DNA of 64,000 bases. Source: Benincasa hispida. Lineage: Eukaryota; Streptophyta; Magnoliopsida; Cucurbitales; Cucurbitaceae. The stretch is taken from the NCBI RefSeq assembly GCF_009727055.1, contig NC_052352.1, positions 19,389,911 to 19,453,910 of the forward strand, read 5' to 3'. Within the stretch, counting starts at the first letter, position 1. The number at the start of each line of letters is the position of its first letter. The position numbers were made by a program, and so were the translations under genes. Below, piece by piece: positions 24,241 to 36,301 of the stretch. Below the pieces are notes generated by a model that worked only from the letters and a program-made list of their open reading frames with translations, was not told where the DNA came from and made no database searches.

Positions 24241-25721
24241 CATTAGATTTCTCATAGAAAAACTTTTAAAAAAAAAGTTAAAATTTTTATTTCATTAAAT
24301 AAAGCTCAAATAAAAAAATCCTAAAAAACTCCGTTTAGGGTATCCCTGACTCTAATTTAAAACAAATTGAGCATCTTTATCTGTAAAACATAGAGAAAAA
24401 ATGATAATATAAATATACCCAGAAAGTGACCCACTACTAGGTCCACTAGGTGAAATATTATCCTTCCTATTAGGACTCAAGTACACAAAACGCATCATAG
24501 GCATAAGCATGTTGATAGGTAGTGACCCTAGAGGGACACAAGTGTAAACATAACTGATGGTCCCAAAGGAGCACCGTACATAGGCAGAAGGTGTGAACCC
24601 GGAGGCTCACCACATGCGATGTACATAACTCGATAAAACTGCTAACAGTCACTATCAGTCTAACATAGGCATACTTATGTTTCAGAATAGTCTCACAATT
24701 CATCCGACAAACACTGCAACAATACATAATATCAAAATTCCATGGCATAAACATAAGCTTCTAAAATTTCAACCAACCAATCGAGCATGTAATAATATAC
24801 CAAGCCAACATAGGAACCAATACTTAACACATACTTGGGTTTGAAGGCAAACCGACAATAGGTAACTTACTTGATATTAAGCCAAAATATCAAGTAATTA
24901 AACCTCCCTCTCGGCTTTGAAAATCTTGAATCAAGGCACCTAAACATAAAGCATAAATAACCTTAACTTCAACTTTAAGGCCCAATTTGAATACATACAG
25001 TACCAAAAACTTAATCCACCTATCCAACACGGGGTTTACTCCAAACCACTACAAAATTCCACCAAGTACTCCAACCCAAACACAAACAAGAACCAAATAT
25101 TAAAATTTAATTTACAACAATTATTCCCAAACTTCACAAGTCGCAACGCCTTAAAACTTACAAAAAATCTACCAAAACTTCCTCGGGATAGCATGCTTAT
25201 AGTTCCAAAACTTCCTTCAACCTTTCAAACATACTGGGTAACTCAAATTAAACCAACCCAAATGGGCATTTTAAAAACTCATTCAAGAAAAGCCAAATAA
25301 ACCTTAAATCTCACCCCAAAATTCAAGATTTCGGCGAACGGAGATGTTGAAAAAATAGGATGTGCCGCTAGTGGACTCGTTCGATGAGGGTGGCTGTAGG
25401 AGTGACTGGAGCCGTCGACAAAAATCAGACGGTGAACGGCTGGAGACACGTCGAATAGTGAGCTGAGGCACGGCTGGATTGCCGAGAGGGTGTGCAGCTC
25501 GCGACTGGACCGATGACGACTGGAAATGTATCCTTTCTTCCTGGCTCATACACTTACATCCTGGAAACAAAAGTCGGTCCAGTCGCCAATCGGTCTAGTC
25601 GCCAATCGGTCTAGTCGTCATCGGTCCAGTCGACTGGAAACAAAAGTATATATACATAGTATCCTTTCTTCCTAGCTCGTACACTTACATTCCAAAAACT
25701 CAAATCTTTTTCAAACAAAAT
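24241..25721 (-). mobile_element. Gypsy element 3' region: post-pol sequence and LTR
   Basis: On the minus strand this follows the stop of the Gypsy pol at 25,722. It is non-coding except for short chance ORFs. The part 24,430-24,900 resembles the LTR of cucurbit Gypsy chromoviruses as I remember them, but I cannot fix the LTR ends, so the boundary with the unassigned DNA near 24,241 is approximate. Confidence 0.5.
25515..25700. repeat. Tandem CGGTCCAGTCG repeats and a duplicated 45-base block
   Basis: Four to five copies of a 17-19 base unit close to AATCGGTCTAGTCGCC stand at 25,575-25,635. They are flanked by two copies of a block starting 'tatcctttcttcct' and 'acacttacat' (25,530-25,562 and 25,661-25,692). 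Confidence 0.75.
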
Positions 25722-26108
25722 CTAAATTAAAACCGAACTAATCAGCTCTAGGTACTGTGTTCTCATATCGTCCTCCCGCTCCCAAGTTGCTTCCTCAGGC
25801 CATAAAACTTTTACCAATGCTACCTCACGATTATGCAGAATCTTCACTTCTCGAGCTAGAATTTGGATAGGCTTCTTTCTATAACTTAGGTTTTCATTTA
25901 GATGCAAAGGGTCGAAATCTACCACATGAGATGAATCTGTCACATACTTCCTCGGCATAGAGACATGAAAAATATTGTGAACTGCAGAGACGGATAGTGG
26001 CAAAGGAAACCAATAAGCCACAAGGCCAATTCGCTCCAAAATCTCAAATGGCCCTACAAAACTTGGACTTAGCTTCCCCTTCCTTCTAAACCTCAGGACA
26101 CCTTTCAT
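25722..26108 (-). pseudogene. Gypsy (chromovirus) pol C-terminus, truncated
   Basis: 128 codons from 26,108 down to 25,722. The product starts with MKGVLRFRRKGKLSPSFVGPFEI, the conserved C-terminal integrase segment of Ty3/Gypsy chromoviruses. VHNIFHVSMPRKY follows, then an EATWEREDDM segment, which is the chromodomain-like end of this pol group. The frame is intact in this piece, but everything upstream (gag, protease, reverse transcriptase, RNase H, integrase core) is absent and similarity ends abruptly near 26,110. The element is therefore dead. Integrase C-termini of this class are thought to bind chromatin and guide integration. Confidence 0.88.
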
Positions 26109-26333
26109 AGGTACTATATGTATAGAGTGAAAATCTTAGTTATTTTATAGTTTAGCTTATTTCTTAGGCATAATTATTAAATAGGAACTTGGTCACTTTG
26201 GCGGTGTTTGATGTGCGAGTTAAGTTGATAATAATTGTATGTGAAGTTAAAAAATGTGTTTTGGTGAGAGGTGAGTTGAATTAAGTTAGAAAATCTATAT
26301 TTTGGATGTTGGTTAGTTTTTTTTTTTTTTTTT
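26109..26333. other. AT-rich spacer
   Basis: No gene seen. It ends in a T run (26,317-26,333) next to the inverted-repeat element. Confidence 0.5.
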
Positions 26334-26955
26334 GGAAAAAATATTTTTTTGGTCCCTAGGTTTTTGGTGTAGTTTCTATGTGATCCCTAAGTTTCCGAAT
26401 GCTACACATTTGGTCCTTAAATTTTGAATTTTGTTTCAATTTAGTTACTAAGTTTTAAAATGTTATAATTTTACAATTGAGATTTAATTTTTGTTTCAAT
26501 TAGTTCATAAGTTTCGAGATTTTACATTTTTAACCTCAATTTTTTATTAAATACTCATTTTCAATCATTTACACCGATTTCTATTAATTAATCAATAATA
26601 ATTATGAAGTAAAATTTTGAATTTAATTTTAAAAGTGATAAAAAAAAAAGTGAAACTTAATTAATTATAATACTTTTAATGATTTTTAATTTAATAATAT
26701 AAATTAATACTAATAACAGAAAATGAGTAGTTAGTGAATATTCGAAATTAAAAGTGTAAATCTTGAAATATTGGGATCAAATTGAAACAAAACTCAAATG
26801 ACAGATGTCAAAGGTAAAATTGTAACATCTTAAAACTTAGAGACTAAATTGAAACCAAACTCAAAATTTAAGGACTAAATGTGTAACATTTTGAAACTTT
26901 GGGGCTAAATAGAAACTAGACAAAAAAACCTAGAGACCATTCATGTGTTTTTCCC
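26334..26955. mobile_element. MITE with long inverted repeats
   Basis: The left arm starts GGAAAAAATATTTTTTTGGTCC and the right arm ends GAGACCATTCATGTGTTTTTCCC. Arms of roughly 200 bases are imperfect reverse complements of each other ('ggtccctaggttttt' against 'aaaaacctagagacc'; 'tttggtccttaaattttga' against 'tcaaaatttaaggactaaa'). The non-coding middle is AT-rich. T-rich flanks hide any target duplication. The layout suits a Mutator-like MITE. Confidence 0.75.
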
Positions 26956-27626
26956 TATTTTTTTAGTATTGCAGTTATTTGTAACCTAAAGAAGTCATAT
27001 CTTTTCTTTTTTATGACTTTTTATTCAACAATTCAATTACACATTTTTGTTTTCAAATTTTTAGGACTCAATTGAGATGTCAAACTTAAGAACTTTATAT
27101 ATATATATACACATATATACATGTAAAATTCAATTTGAAGTTGATAAAATAATCTTGTTCCATTCGAACAATAAAATTATAATATAATTTCACGGTAGAA
27201 TGTATGATTGGAATATTTAAAAGATAAAAGAAAAAAAACAGGAACATCAAGGTACACCTTCTCAAAAATAATCCACAAGTTGTTTAAGTTAACAAGCGAA
27301 AAAGAAATCAGGAAACTATATCCAAATGATAGGAAATAAATCCTAGGAAAACAAATACAATAAAAAGAAAAAGGGGCTAGGCATATTTTAGTCTCATAAT
27401 GAACACTTTAGTATGGATGTTTTGAACACTTCAATCTGTAGGTTAGATAGATGGTACTTAATAATCATTGATCTAAAGTGTTGATTTTGAAACTTCAAAG
27501 ATTAAAGAGACTGCTAATCTCAAACTTCAGTTACAACAAAATATATTTTGCTTGAGGAAAAACAGAAGAAAATGAATTTTCACAAAAGGCACTGCCTCCC
27601 GCCTGACCACACATGGAGGGAGCATT
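26956..27626. other. AT-rich intergenic DNA downstream of the copper protein gene
   Basis: No reading frame of note. It includes a short TA run near 27,100-27,120 and presumably the 3' untranslated region of the gene starting at 28,572. Confidence 0.5.
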
Positions 27627-28572
27627 CTAAAACGCAACAAACAAGGCGGCTGCAGCGGCAGCCCAAGTGCTAACCACCGCCGTAAACGCAGAGACACCAG
27701 TCGCAGAAGATGCTTCCACCGGCACCTTGGACGTCGTTGGAGAGTTCAGCAACGAGGAGTCGGTATCTTTGGGAGTAGAATCAAACGATGGCATTGCCGT
27801 TGGAGCAACGCCTCCAAGAGAAGCAGGTGCTGTGGATGGCGGAGCTCCATCTCCAGTAGGAGCTAGAGCTGGGGTTGTAGGGGAGGGACCTCCAGCGTCG
27901 GCAGCCGTGACAGCGAGCTTCATGCCGTTGCTACAGTGACCTAATGCACCACATATGAAGTAATGAGTCCCAGGCTTCTTGAGAGTTATGGCTGTAGCGC
28001 CAGAGCTATCACTACTAATGGAATTTCCGGCCGTACAAGAATTATAGTCACTTCCACTCACTTCATCCACTGTGTGCCCACCTCCATAATTGAACACTGT
28101 CCATAAAAAACATAGAAAAAAGATGGTTAAACTCCATGCCATCTTAGCAATACATATGTAAATTTTAAACTTCAATTGATCCTAAAAGCAATACTTTCGT
28201 ATATTTATGCATCACACTCTCATCATATACATAAAAATAAATTAAAATATTTCAAAAGAATAGAAATAATTTATTAGGTGAGAAGTTATGATTTGATAAT
28301 TTAGTGAAAATACTTCAAAGACAGGTGTAGTATAGGATGCACTTAAGTATTTTCTTCTGTTATAATTATATTTCTCGAAAAGACAACGTATGGAACTAAC
28401 TCAGTATGTCGCCTACGACGAAGGTCTTTCCGGAAGTCCAGGAGTTGTAATCGACACCAGTGGACCAACCGGCGGTGTCTCCGACAGTGTAAACAGCAGC
28501 AAAGCTTGGGATAGCCATAGAAATGGCAATGGCGGCTAAGACAAAAAATGCAGCTTTGAAGGAGTAGGCCAT
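27627..28572 (-). CDS. Uclacyanin-type blue copper protein (phytocyanin), GPI-anchored
   Basis: Two exons: 28,572-28,401 (172 nt) and 28,096-27,627 (470 nt, with stop). The intron has GT at 28,400 and AG at 28,097 and joins GDIL to [10 protein letters not shown], giving 213 residues. Residues 1-26 form a signal peptide ending PSFA before AVYTVGD. The plastocyanin-like domain covers about 27-125. The copper ligands are His in GGGHTV, then Cys, His and Met in [13 protein letters not shown]; Met as axial ligand fits uclacyanins rather than stellacyanins (Gln). The two remaining Cys (YNSC and GHC) should form the usual disulfide. A Pro/Ser/Thr/Ala-rich stretch, likely O-glycosylated, follows, and a hydrophobic tail ([16 protein letters not shown]) suits GPI attachment. 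Phytocyanins are apoplastic, membrane-anchored, single-copper proteins thought to take part in electron transfer or cell-wall processes. All parts are intact. Confidence 0.93.
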
Positions 28573-28625
28573 TGCTCTTGTTTTTTATTTGAAGTTGATG
28601 AAAGGGGATGGAGGATATTTATTGG

Positions 28626-28633
28626 TATTTATA
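28626..28633 (-). promoter_or_regulatory. TATA box of the copper protein gene
   Basis: TATAAATA on the minus strand about 55 bases before the start codon, leaving room for a short 5' leader of about 25-30 bases. Confidence 0.6.
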
Positions 28634-28639
28634 AGATAG

Positions 28640-29910
28640 AAGAAGTGGGAGTGGGTGAAATCTTGGGCCAATTAGAGTTGTTGTTCAATCATGTAGATTC
28701 CTTTGATGTGGTATTAAACTATATATTTTGATTCGTTTTATGGTTTAAACAAATAAAAACGGTTCACCAAATTGGTGGAAAACATGATGGGAGTCCCAAA
28801 AAGGGAGTAGTAGCTAGGTCCACTCTTGAAGGGTTTTTGGTAAAATTAAGCAGTTGGGTCACAACCAAATTCCTAACACACCAACTTAACTAAAAGGCAC
28901 CTTAAAACGTGGAGTCATTATGTCCGGATTAGTTTAACTAAACTGAGTTATTTGAGCCTATGCTGTCCCAAGAATCTTCCTAGAATATATATATATATAT
29001 ATATATCACGTCATTGGAGTATATATTGTTTTATTTCATACTCATGTTGTTCTTAAAATTTTCTTTTGTAGCAAAAGAAAAAAAAGTCATGTAAAATAAT
29101 ACCTCAATATAGTATTGGCATATTTAAAGTTATCAAAATGACAATTACATGGACACGAAGCATATCGAAAGAATATTAAATTTACTACTTTTTTAGTTCA
29201 ACAATTTGTGAGGTAAGAAAAATTTGAACATTTAATCTTTTGGTCTATGGTACATACATTTTGTATACAAAACTATGCTTACGTTGATAATTACTAATGG
29301 CTTAAGACTTCAAAGCTTATCTTTTTTCCATAAAGAAATACAAATGAAAGAGTTGGTGAATAATGTTCTAAATATCTGTTCAATACTTTGGTTGGGTAAG
29401 TTTTTTAACCAATTAGGATAAGAATTCAAATGCATCGATAGATAATAAATAGCCACTCCATAAAAATGGTTTTACCACTAAATCTCATATGGACAACCAA
29501 AAAAAATATATATGGAGCATCTATTTGGTGTGAAGAATTGGTGTAAATCGAACTCATGTAAATAATATAATAATAAATAAAATATTATTATTTGTCAAAA
29601 GTTTCAATCCTCAACTATTATTTTCTTAAAATGAATAAAAAATATCTACATCGTTATTTTGCAACAATAAGCATGTTGTTATTCTCAACCTTTATTATTT
29701 ACTATGAATATATGTATAATTACTAAAAACTTAGAAGTTGAAGACTGAAAATTTCAAACAATGGGAAGGGTCAAATCGAAAAGAAAAAGAAAAAGAAAAA
29801 GAAAGATAAGGCGTAGACTAGACATCAAGGTCGAAATTAATACACATTTACAGCTTAACCCATGATATCATTATGTATTCCAAATTGAACAAAGTTAATT
29901 TCAGTCTTAA
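28640..29910. other. Intergenic DNA between the two host genes
   Basis: AT-rich, with an (AT)n microsatellite at 28,985-29,006. No coding region or transposon end recognised. It holds the promoter region of the copper protein gene (upper side) and the 3' region of the coiled-coil gene. Confidence 0.5.
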
Positions 29911-31978
29911 TCAATCTTCCAATGCTCTTTTTCTTTCATGCACCTGCAAAATTCAAACCCCATTGACATATAATTCTTGGTTAAAAATTTTCAGTTGGAA
30001 GTAAATTTAAAGAAAAACTTAGCCATATAATGAATAATAATGCAAAAAAGGACAATAATCAGAAAATGCTTATAGAAATTAATAGTTTTGCATTTATTTT
30101 TCTTAACCTTCGGAGAGGAACTGCCAGCTGGTGGTTTACCAATCCCTCCTCCATTCCCACCATCCGACGTCGTTTGCTCCTCCAACAGATAACCGATTTG
30201 ATCAGATAACAGTTTCGCCTATAAAAAAGGAGAAGAAAGAGTATAAATGTTTAATTTATTATTTGCATTTCTTTAAAGTTTTCAATTACGTATGGTTACA
30301 AGATAATTGATATATGCTTATTTTATTGAAATTAGGGTTTCAAAATTTTTTTTCTTCCAGAAACCCTCTCGATTAACTTTGGAAATTTGGTCCCATTGCT
30401 TTAAAATAAGTTAAAGTTTAGTCTATTTAATTTAAAAAATTAGAATTTAGTCTTTATAGGTTCGTATGGTTTGATGAAATCTTAATAAATAGTCTTTCAA
30501 ATGATTATTTATGAAGATTTTATCAATTTTCAAAACTAACTTCTACTCCCAGGGACCAAATTTACAGTTATACCAACTTTAAATGATCTCTTTTCCTTAT
30601 AAATACTAATTGTATCATGGTTTTATTTGTCTTGTCATTTTATGCTTAATCAAGTTTTAAATTTATTGTTTTTGTTTTTGAGATTTGATTAAGAATTTAA
30701 AGAAAAAAGAAGTCATTGTAAAAAAAAAAAAAAGATGAGAATAGAAATATAATTATCGAAAACTAATAATCAAATAATCAAATAGCCCTTATTTTTTAAA
30801 AATAAAAGAAAAAAAATTCAATTATTCCTTTTCAGGACGTTAGATGTAGCTTATTGTATGATAGTAACTTGGAAAAAGAATTATACCACCTAGAAAAGAA
30901 GAAAGCCTAAAATTTTATTGAAAGAATTAAAAACTTTACTGTTTTACATACCCTAATTTCTCAAAACACACTTTTACTGTAGCATTATAGCCACATTTAG
31001 AATCCAAAAAAAAAAACAAAAAAAAAAATATTTTGAACTACTAAACAAAAGAATTAGAATTACCTCCCCTTGAGCTGTACAGAGTAGCAACTGAAGTTGT
31101 TCATTATCTTTCTCAAGTGATTTTATTTTAGCAGCCAAAGCCAGAGTTCTACGAGACAGAGGCCCTAAACTATAATCATAATCATTTTAACCGCATTAAA
31201 AAAAGTCATTTCAAATAAACTCTTATCGGAAAGTAAATTTAGAATTTTACCTTCGCGATAAATGTAGCAATCTCCTACACGAATCGTTCTCAATATTAGC
31301 CAACAAGAACTCACTAGCTGAGGATTCTGCTTCTCCAATTAATTGGGATAAAGCTGACTCAACCAAAATTTCCTCCATAGAAGTAAATTGAAACTGCATC
31401 AAATAAAATAAAATTAAGTACCAATTATTTTGATATTGATGAAGGGGTGATATGTAGAGTAGAGTGAGACCTTGTTCATTTGGTGTTGATCTTTGAAGAA
31501 TTTCAAATCCAATTTTAATTCTTCAACTTCATCTTCCAATTCATGGACACGAACTTGGGTTTCCTTGGCTCGATCAAGAGCCAATTTTCCTCTGTTCATA
31601 AAGGCTTTCATTTTCTTGCATTGCTCCACTAAACGAGAATTCTCTTCACTCAATTGTTGGTTTTTCTCGATTGCTTTCTTCAAGCCTTGTGCATTCAATT
31701 TGGCTTCCTCCTGAGAACATAACAATTAATGGAAGGTAAAGAAAATAAATCCAAAATCCAGCATAAAGAAAAAGAAAAGGAAGAACCTTGGCGCTGTTCG
31801 TAGCGAGGATTTGTTGGTTTAATTTAGACTGTAAAGAGAGGCATTGGGATTCAAGGCTTTGGTTTGTGGCTTCAGAGGCCAAGAGTTTCAGTTCGAGAGT
31901 ATTTTTTGAGATGGGAAGGCCAAGAATGTGGTCTATTGATTCTTTGATGTAATGGTCGATTTCTTGTGGAAGACTCAT
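29911..31978 (-). CDS. Plant coiled-coil protein (USO1-like family), six exons
   Basis: Exons by reading frame and GT/AG sites: 31,978-31,787; 31,710-31,471; 31,393-31,251; 31,169-31,064; 30,218-30,108; 29,943-29,911. Joined they give an open frame of 274 codons plus stop. The third-to-fourth exon junction only stays in frame with the acceptor after TTATAG at 31,170; the AG five bases further on leads to a stop. The N-terminus is MSLPQEIDHYIKESIDHILGLP. Residues about 25-150 and 195-235 are rich in Glu, Lys, Leu and Gln with heptad-like spacing (SEENSRLVEQCKKMKAF; ELEDEVEELKLDLKFF; KIKSLEKDNEQLQLLL). The C-terminus is Gly/Ser-rich and ends VHERKRALED. From memory it resembles an uncharacterised plant family sometimes named USO1-like; no catalytic domain, signal or membrane segment is visible. 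The frame is open upstream to an in-frame ATG at 32,041, which would add a basic 21-residue start. Confidence 0.82.
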
Positions 31979-32473
31979 TTTTTTTTTTTTCCTTCTTCTT
32001 TGGATTGAGAATTTGGGGGAAGAATTGTATTGTTGGGGCAAATTTTGAGAAATGGATGGGTCGGAGGATGAAGATCGTTTTTAATTTGATTGATTGTTCA
32101 AAGATTTGGGATTCAGATGAATTTATTATTATTTGAAAAGGGATTGAGATGAAATTTGAAACGAAAGGAAGGAAGGTTACATGCGCCAAATACTTAGGGG
32201 GTGAGAAGAAAACGGGGCCCGCAGGATATTCTGAAACAGATATATATATTATTATGAAATCAAACTACAAGATCTTTTATTATTATTATTATTTTTATTT
32301 TTAAGTTCTAAATCTACCACATTTCAAATTTTAAATATAGATGATCTATTTTGATATTGACTCAAATGTGGGATTTTCAATTCATTTGCTGATCAAATAC
32401 CCTTGGTGTATATTTCGGAAGAAAAACGGTAGAAAATCAAGAAATTTATTTATTTATTTTATTATTATTTTTA
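31979..32473. promoter_or_regulatory. Upstream region of the coiled-coil gene
   Basis: No clear TATA box seen. A run of T (A on the coding strand) lies directly before the start codon. From 32,230 to 32,310 the DNA is AT-rich simple sequence (TTA repeats). Confidence 0.35.
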
Positions 32474-32978
32474 GGTTAAAATTCTATTTCGGTCCATAAA
32501 GTTTGAATCTTGTTCTATTTTGATCTCTAAACTTTAAAAATGATCCTTTTAGTCCCCGAACTATTAAAAAGTGCTTATTTTAATCCCTACAATTAATATT
32601 TTGTTTAATTCTTTGATGAAGTTGCATGTAGCATATGTTGAGCAAAATGAAGGTGAAGTAAAATGCCAACAACAAGTGCACCAAAATACTAAATAGCCAA
32701 AATCTAATGACTTTTGAGTTCTATAAAAAATCACTTTACCATCTAATTCGAAATTGAAACCGTAAATTTTTTTAGCGTTACTAACTTATTTAGTAGCCTA
32801 GTTTTTGAAAATACAAGTCATATCATCATTTTGTTTAAAAGTTAACTGAATTTTAATAGCACGGACAAAAGTAAGCACTTTTTAAAAGTTCAAATACTAG
32901 AATAAACGCGTGTTTTAAATTTTAGGGACCAAAATAGAACAAACATCAACATTCAGGGACCAAAATAGGATTTAAACC
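32474..32978. mobile_element. Mutator-like MITE with 9-base target duplication
   Basis: Ends GGTTAAAATTCTATTTCGGTCC (left) and the reverse complement of GGTTTAAATCCTATTTTGGTCC (right). The arms remain inverted repeats for about 110 bases ('aaaaagtgcttatttt' near 32,570 against 'gtaagcactttttaaaag' near 32,873). The 9-base direct repeat TTATTTTTA stands at 32,465-32,473 and 32,979-32,987, the duplication length of Mutator-like elements. Non-coding, 505 bases. Confidence 0.85.
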
Positions 32979-33129
32979 TTATTTTTAATATATCTATGAA
33001 ACTAATATTGTAGAAAAACTTGTGTGACCCTACAACATTTAGATTCTAAAGAACTTTCTATAAAATATATTTTTTTTCAAAGGTATTGAATTGCAATAAA
33101 GATAAGGGATCTCAATGTTAAACTCAAGA
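32979..33129. other. Short AT-rich spacer
   Basis: Holds the right copy of the MITE target duplication. Nothing else seen. Confidence 0.5.
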
Positions 33130-33814
33130 CACTACAAGAAAATTTACTTTTAGTGACGCGAGAAAAATGTCGCTGGAAGCCAAAAAATGCTACTAAAACT
33201 TTTGGAAACGCACTGAAGTTCGTCGCTTTGAATTTCACGGTATTCGCATAGTTGAAAGTTTTAGCAGCGAAAGTTGCGCGTGCTGCTAAAACTTATCCTT
33301 TAGTGACACACACGTTGATAAAAGAAATTTTTAGTGACACGATAATGCTGAAAGAGTAGTATTATTGACACACCCACAAAAGTCACTGAAACTTATAATT
33401 ATTTTTTTAAAAAAAATTATGATCATAATAGTCGTATTTGGATATAGTTTGAAACATACATTCTTAAAATCTTTTGAGATTATCAAGATCCAACTGTCTC
33501 ATCAAATAAATATAATATGGTCACATATATTTTTCACAACATTATGGTATTTGCATGTCAAGTACAATATTGTGAATTCCAACCAAAAAAAAAAAAACAT
33601 CATCGCACTATTTGATATAGTTTGACCAAATATGGTGCAATTTGGATTTGAACCCATTGATGCATGAAACTTATCTGACACACAAGAAGAAATGAAAAAA
33701 TTGTAAGCAATAATAAACATTTGAACTATGGATAACATATACTTAAAAGAAACATAATAAACTCGTCAAATTAATGACAAGTAAAGTAATTAAACTTTAC
33801 TGCACATAAATAAA

Positions 33815-34505
33815 TGTTGGGGAAAAATGGTATATATCTAATTGAATATACTAGGAAAGCCAGATGGTGTGACATTGCTTAGATATGAAAATAACAAAAA
33901 AATTTAAAAGACCTCAAAACCTTTTAAGACTCAAGCCGTAGTCAAGCCACGCTTTTGATAAGTGCTATCTTGGGGGCAATTATTCACTTTGCAAAGGCTG
34001 CATACTACAATGATCATCTTAGCAGAATACGACAACTAACTCCAGTAGAACTGCAACCTCGAACTACTCAAATATGGCAGAAATCTTGAATACTTGCTCT
34101 CAATTCAACTCAACTCAAGAACAAAAGAAAGAAAGAAAGAAATTAGAGAACTTTTTACTTTGGAGTAGGATACCATAAATGAACCAAGTTGCTATTTATT
34201 GAGCAACTTAGTAACTCGCCAAAATACAAAATAAAATCAAATAAATTCAAAAATTGAAACATTTGTCAAATTTTACTCAATTGAGTTGTTACTTAACAAA
34301 AATTAAACATAGCTCATTCAAATTGTAAAAGCTACAAATTTAACTTTCATACAGTTTAAATTTGTATATAAAACATCATTTTAATTTGAAATTTCAAACC
34401 AATTTGAAGGTTTCTAAATAATGAATTTAATCTGCACAATTAAATTCATTTTATGTTTCAAATCTTTACCAAACTTTTATTTTCTTCCACTATATATATC
34501 CAACA
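33815..34505 (-). repeat. 3' LTR of the minus-strand Copia
   Basis: Starts TGTTGGATATATATAGTGG and ends TTTTTCCCCAACA on the minus strand. The purine-rich tract before it reads CATGTGAGGAT. Confidence 0.8.
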
Positions 34506-36296
34506 ATCCTCACATGAAAGATAGTGAGAAAAATCAAACAAAACCATTGAGAGCAAACAAATAAGCTATTCATCAGGGGAGGTGTCTTCTAGACTTGAAC
34601 CTTTCATAGTGAATATCCATCGAATTTACTGAAGAAATTGTGAGACTAAGCTCTGGAACTATCCTTCTCATGGGTGAGTTGAGACAACATATATTATACA
34701 CAATTCGTCTTATATCTTTGAGTTCTATATGTTTGTGTCCATTTTGGTTCTGGAAAAAATCCTGAATTCATGAGAGCTTTAGAGAATATAGGCCATTTGA
34801 AAAATTCTCATAGAAGCAACTCCACTTCTACTCTCATATAGGTAATATTGATTAAGAGCATCATGTCATTTCTCCTCTTGTAAAACAAAATATCAATATA
34901 ACCTTAACATCAACAGATCACACACTCTAGAACATCATAGAAATGGGAAGAAACTATAAGCTTCTTAGTGTGTCAACTATGAATTATCCAACTACTTTGT
35001 CTATTGAACCTAAATCTTGGGATCTCTAGTCAATTAGGTTAGGTTACCACCAGAAAACTCATTTCATAGGCTTTAGCCCATTTCCCTCGATGGATATGTG
35101 ACTTGCTCTCTTGACAATCCTTTCATCAAAGGATCTGCAATATTTTCTTTTGATTTCACATAATCAATGGAAATTACTCTATTAGAGAGCAATTCTCTTA
35201 TTGAATTATGCCCGCATCTAACATTCGTGACTTGCCATTATAGACATTATTCTTGGCTCTCATAGAAGCCACTAAATATAAATACATATTGCACTTACAG
35301 ACTTTGGCCACAATGGAATATCTTCAAGAAAACTTCGAAGTCATTCAACTTCTTCTCCTACTTTATCAAGAGCTATAAACTCTGATTTCATAGTAGATTA
35401 TGTTATACATGTCTGTTTTGAAGATTTCTATGATACAGTTGTTTCACCTAAGGTAAAAATATACCTACTAGTTGATTTAATCTCCATGCTATCAAAAATC
35501 AAGTTAACATCATTAAATCTTTCTAATACATATGGATACCTCATATAATGCAATCCATATTCTAGAGTGTACTTCAAATACCTTAGAACTCCAACAGACG
35601 CATTCTATTGATCATGCCTAGGATTGCTAGTATATGTTCCTAACCTTCTTACTAAATAGGCAATATCAGGTCTTTATAATTCATTATGTATATTAAGCTA
35701 CCAATAACTCTAGAATATTATAGCGTAGATACACCTTCATCATTGTTTTTCTTCAACTTACAATTTGGATCAAATGGAGTAATAGTTGGCTTACTCTCAA
35801 AATGATCAAATTTTCTCAGCACCTTTTCTATATAGTGAGATTGAGAAAGTATGTATCTACTTGGAATTCTTGTTATTCGAATTCCAATGATAATATAAGC
35901 AAGACCAAAGGTTTTTCATATCAAAGTTTGATTTCAACCATCCTTTTAGTAAAATCAATAATACTTTTATTTGTGCCCATTATTAACATATCATCCACAT
36001 ATAAGCAAACAATGATATTCTCTTGATCTATGTTTTTAACATAGACATATTTATCACACTCATTTTCTTAAATCCATTTGATAACATAGTGTGATCAAAC
36101 TTTTCATGTCATTGTTTGGGTGCTTGTTTCAACTCATAAAGAGACTTGACAAGTTTACAAACTTTATCTTCAAGTCCTTTAACAACAAATCCTTCAAGTT
36201 GTTTCATATAAATTTCTTCATTAAAATCTCCATTTAAAAATGCAATTCTTACAGTCATTTGGTGTATTTCCAAATTTTATAAAGCTACTATGGAAA
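34506..36296 (-). pseudogene. Copia RNase H and reverse transcriptase (C-terminal parts), degenerate
   Basis: Minus-strand reading gives RNase H pieces between 34,930 and 35,460 and reverse transcriptase pieces up to 36,290. In all frames stops occur every few dozen codons. Words such as the palm region on the minus strand near 35,990-36,010 (VDDMLIMGTN-like) and the segment coding [14 protein letters not shown] near 36,240-36,200 identify it. The reading is broken at 36,297-36,301 by a solo LTR and continues at 38,323. Confidence 0.75.
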
Positions 36297-36301
36297 TTAA
36301 C

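Noticed and set aside
25304..25570. 88-codon minus-strand ORF
   Set aside because: Lies in the non-coding post-pol region of a Gypsy element and overlaps the tandem repeat; no known domain.
27667..27939. 90-codon plus-strand ORF, Ala/Val/Gly-rich
   Set aside because: It is the antisense shadow of the Pro/Ser/Ala-rich exon 2 of the copper protein gene.
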